Under the pieces are notes generated by a model. It was not told the DNA's origin. It ran no database searches and worked only from the letters and a program-made list of their open reading frames with translations. This document shows, in pieces, positions 1 through 5,238 of a DNA stretch of 11,407 nucleotides. Source of the DNA: CAXTTV01 sp964247295 (lineage in GTDB: Bacteria > Chloroflexota > Ktedonobacteria > Ktedonobacterales > Ktedonobacteraceae); NCBI GenBank assembly GCA_964247295.1, contig CAXTTV010000160.1, positions 1 to 11,407 on the forward strand, read 5' to 3'. The first letter of the stretch is position 1, and the number at the start of each line of letters is the position of its first letter. Made by a program: the position numbers and the translations under genes.

Positions 1-50
1 GTTACATTTAGTGTATCGTTCAAACCTATCGACAGATAAAAAATTATCTT

Positions 51-102
51 TACAAGGAGGAGAGATCTGGTAATGACATTTCTTTTTATGGCTACAAGGA
101 GG
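51..102 (+). repeat. Short direct repeat TACAAGGAGG, two copies
   Basis: The ten-base word TACAAGGAGG occurs at 51-60 and again at 93-102, exactly 42 bases apart. Each copy contains a near-perfect Shine-Dalgarno core (AAGGAGG). The first lies 12 bases before an ATG at 73; the second has no start codon at a suitable distance. It could be chance, a leftover of a small duplication, or paired sites about four helical turns apart. Seen directly; no function can be assigned. Confidence 0.3.
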
Positions 103-177
103 GCGCAGAAAAAGACGGCTCAACTAAGTAAGCCGCCCTTTCTAAAAATCTCCTCAAAGAGACGTTTAGAGCCGTAA
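73..177 (+). CDS. Doubtful 34-residue basic peptide
   Basis: An ATG at 73 opens a 34-codon frame ending in TAA at 175-177. The product would be rich in Lys and Arg (TRRAQKK near the middle, SKRRLEP at the end) with a short hydrophobic start (MTFLFM). A strong AAGGAGG lies at 54-60, but its 12-base spacing to the ATG is long. An internal ATG at 88 is the other possible start. Against it: the frame crosses a hairpin that reads well as a terminator for the minus-strand gene at 249-449, no convincing promoter is seen in the 50 bases upstream, and I recognise no family. It is listed only because the ribosome site is good. Confidence 0.15.
   Translation: MTFLFMATRRAQKKTAQLSKPPFLKISSKRRLEP
106..135 (-). 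terminator. Candidate rho-independent terminator of the helix-turn-helix gene
   Basis: Read on the minus strand, CGGCT (135-131) pairs with AGCCG (120-116), and the stem can extend inward by a G-T and an A-T pair, leaving a loop of about six bases. It is followed immediately by TCTTTTTCTG (115-106), a U-rich tract. The structure lies 113 bases past the stop codon of the minus-strand gene at 249-449, which fits a terminator for that transcript. The stem is short, so strength is uncertain. Confidence 0.5.
141..170. repeat. Symmetric interrupted palindrome (30 bases)
   Basis: TCTAAA (141-146) pairs with TTTAGA (165-170), and TCTC (149-152) pairs with GAGA (159-162). The two blocks are separated by two unpaired bases on each side (AA and CG), with a six-base loop CTCAAA. 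Ten base pairs in mirror-symmetric register are unlikely to be pure chance. It sits between the stop of the minus-strand gene and its candidate terminator, so it could be a 3' RNA hairpin or a protein-binding dyad. Confidence 0.35.
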
Positions 178-248
178 TATTTGTTATCCTTGGATTGCCA
201 CACGATAGGCAGGAGAAATATCTCCCCGCTCTCCAGCAAACCTGAAGC

Positions 249-449
249 TTATAAAGGCAGAGGAGCCCCCTGCAACAATTTATCAAGCGTCGATTTTTTA
301 ATGCGGTACGCCTGCCGTTTGCCGCGATGAGGCAAAGTAATCGCTTCTAGAGCTCCACTTTTAATCCAACGGCGAACCGTCGTATCATCAACGCGTAAAC
401 GTCGGGCAACTTCCCGTACGGTCAACAGCTCTTCCTGATCTTCAGCCAT
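249..449 (-). CDS. Small excisionase/MerR-like helix-turn-helix DNA-binding protein
   Basis: This is a 66-residue protein, essentially one winged helix-turn-helix domain of the excisionase-family type (HTH_17, MerR-like). The helix-turn-helix runs from about residue 11 to 30 (VREVARRL, then the recognition helix DDTTVRRWIKSG). A short wing follows (ITLPHRGKRQAYRI, 37-50), and then a C-terminal helix (STLDKLL). The pattern Thr-Val-Arg-Arg-Trp-Ile-Lys-Ser-Gly is typical of this family. The ATG at 449 is supported by AAGGAG (462-457) at 7 bases. The gene diverges from polA over a long intergenic region. No integrase, recombinase or phage gene accompanies it, so a directionality factor for a local element is unlikely; a small transcription regulator is the better guess. 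Its target is unknown; it may control itself or the divergent promoter. The family call is firm, the role is not. Confidence 0.85.
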   Translation of the reverse strand: MAEDQEELLTVREVARRLRVDDTTVRRWIKSGALEAITLPHRGKRQAYRIKKSTLDKLLQGAPLPL

Positions 450-551
450 GATACATCTCCTTCAATTCAACTATATAGGGCACCGAGACAACAAAACACT
501 GTTAGCACACCATTGTGACTAAAACAGCAATCAACAATGACAACTGTCTCC

Positions 552-580
552 ATTTTATCTGGACGCTCTACTTGCGATAA
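552..580 (-). promoter_or_regulatory. Weak promoter candidate for the HTH gene
   Basis: On the minus strand there is a -10-like TAAAAT (557-552, five of six matches) with TTATCG (580-575) 17 bases upstream as a poor -35 (three of six). Transcription would start near 545, about 95 bases before the ATG at 449. The -35 is weak, so this is a candidate only. Confidence 0.2.
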
Positions 581-643
581 ATGTACCGTGTTCCTTTCGC
601 ACTCCCTTTACAAATCTGCATATCGCACGATGTAAAGTAAAAT

Positions 644-656
644 CCGTGTAGCACGG
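644..656. promoter_or_regulatory. Perfect inverted repeat CCGTG-TAG-CACGG, possible operator
   Basis: CCGTG (644-648) and CACGG (652-656) form a perfect inverted repeat with a 3-base centre. It ends 8 bases before the -35-like TTGACT at 665. Position and symmetry suit a small dimeric regulator such as the divergently encoded helix-turn-helix protein, but arms of five bases can arise by chance. Confidence 0.25.
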
Positions 657-664
657 CTCGACAG

Positions 665-692
665 TTGACTATATTATATATGTCGGCATAAG
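665..692 (+). promoter_or_regulatory. Distal promoter candidate upstream of polA
   Basis: TTGACT (665-670) matches five of six bases of the -35 consensus. A 16-base, very AT-rich spacer leads to CATAAG (687-692), which matches the -10 consensus at four of six positions. If used, the leader to polA would be about 270 bases. Good -35, mediocre -10. Confidence 0.3.
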
Positions 693-801
693 CAAGCCAG
701 AAGAACAGGAAAAGTCACAGAACCACAACAGATACAGAGCAGGAAAGCCAGAATACAATCAGCAGATGGCTCTTTATCAAGATCGAAAGGCGAATAGCTC
801 T

Positions 802-830
802 TTGCTTTTTACTGTCTGGGAATTTATAAT
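802..830 (+). promoter_or_regulatory. Main promoter candidate for polA
   Basis: A perfect -10 box TATAAT (825-830) lies 17 bases after TTGCTT (802-807), which keeps the TTG of the -35 consensus. Transcription would start near 837, giving a leader of about 135 bases before the polA start codon. The perfect -10 and ideal spacing make this the best sigma-70-type site in the region. It could also drive the two genes behind polA. Confidence 0.5.
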
Positions 831-973
831 AGAGTGCGCTACAATACTATTATCCTCACAGATCACAGAGACTTTTTCGTGCAGATATCGGGCAGCGTGC
901 CAGATCTATCCACTGAAATAAGAATAAGCACACAGAAATATCTCCCGGCATAAAGAAAAAGGAATCGATTTTG

Positions 974-3900
974 ATGGTAGAAGTCACAAGTGAAACTCCA
1001 AAAGTGGACCAGCGGCAACGGCTCCTGCTGATCGATGGGCATGCGATGGTTCACCGCGCCTTCCACGCCTTGCCTGAGAACCTGACCACGCCCAGGGGGG
1101 AAGTGGTCAACGCGACCTATGGCTTTACGACTATGCTGCTGAAAATCCTGAATGAGGAACGGCCCGATTATGTCATTGTGACCTTTGACCGCTCGGCTCC
1201 CACGTTTCGGCATCTGCAATTTGTAGACTATAAGGCCCAGCGCCCACCGATGCCAGAGGTGATGCGTCCCCAATTTGGGCGCATTCGCGAGATTGTCGAG
1301 GCCTTCGGTATCCCTATTTATGAGGAGGACGGCTACGAGGCCGATGATCTGCTTGGGACGCTTTCACTTCAAGCGAAGGAACAGGGCCTGAATACGATTA
1401 TTCTCACGGGCGATATGGATACGCTGCAACTGGTAGATCCCTATGTGACGGTGATGGCAGCCAAACGCGGCATCACGGAAGTGACGATCTACGATGAGGA
1501 GGCGGTAAAGGTTCGGTACGGTCTGGGACCCGAGAGTATCCCGGACTTTAAGGGGCTGGTGGGCGATAAATCCGATAATATTCCAGGCGTTCCGGGGATC
1601 GGTGAGAAGACGGCGAGCCGCTTACTAAACGATTATAAAGATCTTGAGGGCGTGATCGCCCATGTCAACGAGCTGAAGCCGAAGGAGCAGAAGCTTATCT
1701 CCCAATACCAGGAGCAGGCTCGACAAAGCAAATTTCTGGCAACGATTATCCGCGATGTTCCTGTGAAGCTGGTACTGCCAGACAAAGAACAAGAGCATAT
1801 CAATCGTGAACGCCTGCTGGAACTTTTCCGCGAACTGGAGTTTCGCTCGTTGATTAACAAGATCCCCGGTAATGGGGTGAATAGACAGGAAGAGCCTCGA
1901 CGAGAGATACGTTCGGCACAGCCTGTGGCTGGTCAGGAGGAAGATCTGCTGCTGGCTCCTCCGGTCGGCGTCGTGCCTGTGCTACCTCCGCCTCTGCCGC
2001 CAGAGACTCAGGCAAATTTTAGTGAGACTCCCAGAGCTCAAGGGGCGATCGCGCCCACAGCTCCCGCCGAAGAGCCAACTCAAATGAGCTTGTTTGGCGA
2101 AAGCGCAGCTCCCAATTACCAGGAGACGGTGCGCCGTCTGCGTATGCCGACGGATACTGGTACGCCTCTGATCCTGGATGACAATACCAATAAAAGCACT
2201 GAGACGACAATTATTCAGGATGAAGAGGCCCTACAGAACCTGGTGATGCGCCTGCGGAGCGCTGGTGCCTTTGCTTTTGATACCGAGACCAGCTCGGAAG
2301 ATCCCTGGCAGGCGGAACTGGTTGGGATCTCCCTCAGCACCAGCGCCGGCAAAGCCTTTTATATTCCGGTCGGCCATCAAGCCACGCTGACCAGCGAGGA
2401 CGAGGGAGAACAGCTTCCGATCAAAACGGTGCTATCGGCCTTGCGACCAGTCCTGGCCGATAGCATGATCGGGAAATATATGCACAATGCCAAGTACGAT
2501 ATGTTGATACTGGCGCGCTATGGAATTAGCATTCAGGGGCTGGCCTTTGATACCATGCTGGGCGCGTACCTGACCAATCCTGGTCGCCGAGGTCTGGGAT
2601 TGAAGGATCAGGCGTTTGAACGCCTGGGAATTCTCATGACGCCGATTACGGACCTGATCGGGAAGGGGCGACAGGCTCTGACTATGGCTCAGGCCCCCAT
2701 TAGACAGGCGGCGGACTACGCGGGAGCCGACGCGGATATCACGCTTCGTCTGGTCGCGCCGATCACCGAGGAACTTCAGAAGCACCAACTGATGGATCTC
2801 TATACGAATATTGAGAACCCCTTGCTGCCAGTCCTGATGCAGATGGAGATCCATGGGGTCGCGCTGGATAGTGAGTTCCTGCATGAGCTGGATGAACGCT
2901 TTAGCGAGCAAGTAGCGGCGCTGGAGAAAGGGATTTATGACAGCGTTGGACGGCCCTTTAATGTTAACTCAACCAAGCAGCTTGGTGAGATCCTTTTCGA
3001 GGAATTGAAGCTACCCAAGGGAAAAAAAACCAAGACCGGCTACTCAGTAAACGCGGATGTGATCGAGGGCTTGCGGGGACAGCATCCCGTGGTGGATAAT
3101 CTAGTAGAGTATCGACAGCTTAACAAGCTGCGCTCCACCTATGTGAATGGTCTGCTCACCCTGGTGAACCCGATCACGGGACGAGTGCATACTTCGTTTA
3201 ACCAGACCGTGGCCTCCAGTGGGCGGCTCTCGTCCAGCAATCCCAATCTTCAGAATATTCCCGTACGGACAGAGGTGGGTCGTCAGATCCGCCGGGCGTT
3301 TATCGCAGATCCCAGTTATCTTTTTATGACCGCCGACTACTCACAGTTTGAGTTGCGCATCCTGGCGCATATTATTCATGAGCCCCGACTGATCGAGGCA
3401 TTTACTAACGACGAAGATATTCATACAATCACTGCCGCTTCGCTTTTCGCCAAAGAGCCAGCGGAGGTTACCAAAGACGAGCGGCGACTCGCGAAGACGG
3501 TGGTCTACGCAACCCTCTATGGACAGTCGGCTTTTGGGCTCTCACAGGTCACAGGAATGAGCAATAAAGACGCAGCAGCCTTTATTCAACGCTACCATGA
3601 AACCTTTCCGGGGGTCAAAGCTTATGTAGACCAGACATTAAATCAGGCGCGCAAGCAGGGATATGTGAATACGCTGTTTGGGCGCAAACGCTTCTTTCCA
3701 GATATGTTAGCATTGGGTGGGAACGAGCGACAGGCTCTGGAGCGCGAGGCAATTAATATGCCAATCCAGGGAGCGAACGCCGATCTGATTAAGATCGCGA
3801 TGATCCGCATGCAGCATGCAATTCAGCAAAATCATCTTAAGACCCGGATGATTCTTCAGGTGCATGACGAGCTCGCTTTCGAGGTACCCGTCGAGGAGAT

Positions 3901-4018
3901 CGACCGTGTCAAGCCACTGGTCCGCAGTGTAATGGAGGGGGTTGCGCAACTGGATGTGCCCATTAAGGTTGAGATCAAGGTGGGGCGCAACTGGTATGAG
4001 GCTGAACCAACTGAGTAA
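974..4018 (+). CDS. polA: DNA polymerase I with 5' nuclease, proofreading and polymerase domains
   Basis: Replicative gap-filling and repair polymerase, 1014 residues (E. coli has 928). The 5' nuclease covers about 15-296: D21 in LLLIDGHAMVHRAF, YEADDL, LTGDMDTLQL, and the helix-hairpin-helix GVPGIG. A linker of about 120 residues (297-420), rich in Pro and acidic residues, contains QMSLF at 370-374. The 3'-5' exonuclease has all metal ligands: D436 and E438 in FDTET, D509 in NAKYD, and D586 in YAGADAD, so proofreading should be active. In the polymerase domain, motif A is DYSQFELR (D788), the O-helix is KTVVYATLYG (Tyr845), and motif C is QVHDE (D965, E966). Phe in motif A and Tyr in the O-helix differ from E. 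coli Ile709 and Phe762. ATG 974 is chosen, with AAGGA (959-963) 10 bases upstream; TTG at 971 (spacing 7) would add one residue. The stop is 29 bases before the aminotransferase. Confidence 0.98.
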   Translation: MVEVTSETPKVDQRQRLLLIDGHAMVHRAFHALPENLTTPRGEVVNATYGFTTMLLKILNEERPDYVIVTFDRSAPTFRHLQFVDYKAQRPPMPEVMRPQFGRIREIVEAFGIPIYEEDGYEADDLLGTLSLQAKEQGLNTIILTGDMDTLQLVDPYVTVMAAKRGITEVTIYDEEAVKVRYGLGPESIPDFKGLVGDKSDNIPGVPGIGEKTASRLLNDYKDLEGVIAHVNELKPKEQKLISQYQEQARQSKFLATIIRDVPVKLVLPDKEQEHINRERLLELFRELEFRSLINKIPGNGVNRQEEPRREIRSAQPVAGQEEDLLLAPPVGVVPVLPPPLPPETQANFSETPRAQGAIAPTAPAEEPTQMSLFGESAAPNYQETVRRLRMPTDTGTPLILDDNTNKSTETTIIQDEEALQNLVMRLRSAGAFAFDTETSSEDPWQAELVGISLSTSAGKAFYIPVGHQATLTSEDEGEQLPIKTVLSALRPVLADSMIGKYMHNAKYDMLILARYGISIQGLAFDTMLGAYLTNPGRRGLGLKDQAFERLGILMTPITDLIGKGRQALTMAQAPIRQAADYAGADADITLRLVAPITEELQKHQLMDLYTNIENPLLPVLMQMEIHGVALDSEFLHELDERFSEQVAALEKGIYDSVGRPFNVNSTKQLGEILFEELKLPKGKKTKTGYSVNADVIEGLRGQHPVVDNLVEYRQLNKLRSTYVNGLLTLVNPITGRVHTSFNQTVASSGRLSSSNPNLQNIPVRTEVGRQIRRAFIADPSYLFMTADYSQFELRILAHIIHEPRLIEAFTNDEDIHTITAASLFAKEPAEVTKDERRLAKTVVYATLYGQSAFGLSQVTGMSNKDAAAFIQRYHETFPGVKAYVDQTLNQARKQGYVNTLFGRKRFFPDMLALGGNERQALEREAINMPIQGANADLIKIAMIRMQHAIQQNHLKTRMILQVHDELAFEVPVEEIDRVKPLVRSVMEGVAQLDVPIKVEIKVGRNWYEAEPTE

Positions 4019-4047
4019 AATCTAAAACGTAAGCGAGGAATAGAGTC

Positions 4048-5238
4048 GTGCAATTATCCCGTTTAATCCAAAATTTACCTCCCTATCATTTCGCAAATGC
4101 CAAGCAGAAGATTGCGGCCAGCAGAGCGCGGGGAGTCGATGTCATCAATCTATCGGCGGGGGACCCCGATCTTCCACCTGATCCCAAAGTGGTAGAGCGT
4201 CTGTACGAGGCGATGCATGAGCTAGAGAACCTTCGATATCCAGAGTATCGCGGTATGCGTCTCCTGCATGAAGCCTTCGCTGGCTGGTTTCAGCGTCGTT
4301 TTGGGGTCGCGTTGGAGCCTGAAAAAGAGATGCTCCCGCTATTGGGATCAAAAGAGGGACTGGCGTATGTGGCTCAGGCGGTGCTCAATCCAGGGGATAT
4401 CTCTCTGATTCCCGATCCCTATTATCCGGTCTACGTAACAGGCAGCACTGGTATTGGGGCCGAGCCCTATATGCTTCCCCTGCTGGAGCAGAATCGTTTC
4501 CTGCCCGATCTGAAAGCGATCCCGACCCCAATTCTCCAGAAAGCCCGGCTGCTCTGGCTCAACTATCCCAATAATCCCACGACAGCAATCGCCAGTCGGA
4601 CGTTTTTTGAGCAGGCAGTAGAGTTTGCGCATCGGCATGATCTGGTTATTTTACATGATATGGCGTATGCCGAGGTTTATTTTGATACACAGGAACGACC
4701 GTTAAGTCTGCTGGAGATTCCAGGGGCCAGGAAGGTCGCGGTCGAGCTCCATTCTATGAGCAAGACCTATAATATGGCTGGTTTTCGGGTCGGCATGCTG
4801 GTGGGCAATGCTGAACTGGTTGATGCGGTCGGGCGTTTAAAAAGCAATATAGACAGTGGGATGTTCCGACCAATTCAGTACGCGGCGGTTGAGGCCTTAG
4901 GTCTGCCCGAGAGCTGGATACTGGAGCGCAACGAGATCTATAAAGAGCGCCGGGATCTCTTAATCGCTGGATGCGAACGCATGGGACTGCGCGTCACGAA
5001 TTCCAATGCCGGGCTCTATCTCTGGACCACCGTACCAGAGGGGGAGAGCTCTCGCCTATTCTGTGAACGGCTCTTTGAGCGGACCGGAGTCTTTCTCACA
5101 CCAGGCTCGAACTTTGGAGACGCCGGCGAAGGCTACGCACGCATCTCCCTCACCGAGAGCCGGGAACGTCTTCATGAGGCGCTGGAGAGAATAGAGAGCG
5201 AGGTAAAAGATTCGTGGAAAAAACATTTGAGTCGCTAG
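4048..5238 (+). CDS. PLP-dependent class I/II aminotransferase, LL-diaminopimelate aminotransferase-like
   Basis: Fold-type I aminotransferase of 396 residues, the usual length. The opening (NLPPYHFANAKQKIAASRA, then INLSAGDPDLPPDP) matches the DapL/aspartate aminotransferase style. PLP-binding residues are visible: N176 in NYPNNPTT, D204 and Y207 in HDMAYAEV, the Schiff-base K239 in SMSKTYNMAGFRVG, R247, and the substrate carboxylate-binding R365 in GYARISL. DapL converts tetrahydrodipicolinate to LL-diaminopimelate for lysine and cell-wall synthesis, but sequence alone does not separate it safely from aspartate or alanine aminotransferases of the same subfamily, so no symbol is given. The start is GTG, supported by GAGGAA (4035-4040) at 7 bases. 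It lies 29 bases behind polA, and its last 25 bases overlap the next gene, implying co-transcription. The family call is firm; the substrate is tentative. Confidence 0.93.
   Translation: MQLSRLIQNLPPYHFANAKQKIAASRARGVDVINLSAGDPDLPPDPKVVERLYEAMHELENLRYPEYRGMRLLHEAFAGWFQRRFGVALEPEKEMLPLLGSKEGLAYVAQAVLNPGDISLIPDPYYPVYVTGSTGIGAEPYMLPLLEQNRFLPDLKAIPTPILQKARLLWLNYPNNPTTAIASRTFFEQAVEFAHRHDLVILHDMAYAEVYFDTQERPLSLLEIPGARKVAVELHSMSKTYNMAGFRVGMLVGNAELVDAVGRLKSNIDSGMFRPIQYAAVEALGLPESWILERNEIYKERRDLLIAGCERMGLRVTNSNAGLYLWTTVPEGESSRLFCERLFERTGVFLTPGSNFGDAGEGYARISLTESRERLHEALERIESEVKDSWKKHLSR

Larger units (their letters stand above)
450..973. other. Divergent intergenic region between the HTH gene and polA
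   Basis: These 524 bases contain no convincing gene or tRNA on either strand. They are more AT-rich than the flanking genes, and 690-760 is purine-rich with no clear structure. They hold a minus-strand promoter candidate (552-580), a perfect small inverted repeat (644-656) and two plus-strand promoter candidates (665-692 and 802-830). If the proximal promoter is used, polA has a 5' leader of about 135 bases. I looked for a riboswitch-like fold in that leader and saw only a 4-bp GGCA/TGCC stem near 889-899. Confidence 0.6.

Noticed and set aside
249..449. Excisionase of an integrated element
   Set aside because: The domain belongs to that broad family, but no integrase, attachment-site repeat or phage gene is in the window, and it neighbours housekeeping genes.
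694..753. Repeated AAGCCAGAA (694-702 and 745-753) as a regulatory or CRISPR-like repeat
   Set aside because: There are only two nine-base copies in a purine-rich stretch, with no further units or regular spacing; chance is sufficient.
838..973. Riboswitch or attenuator in the polA leader
   Set aside because: Only a 4-bp GGCA/TGCC stem was found; there is no conserved aptamer-like core or terminator with a U-tract.
863..1273. 136-codon minus-strand frame covering the polA leader and start
   Set aside because: It overlaps the 5' nuclease coding region antisense and shows no domain; the polA reading is unambiguous.
2432..2911. 159-codon open frame on the minus strand inside polA
   Set aside because: It lies wholly opposite the conserved exonuclease/polymerase region, resembles no family, and is explained by codon bias of the real gene.
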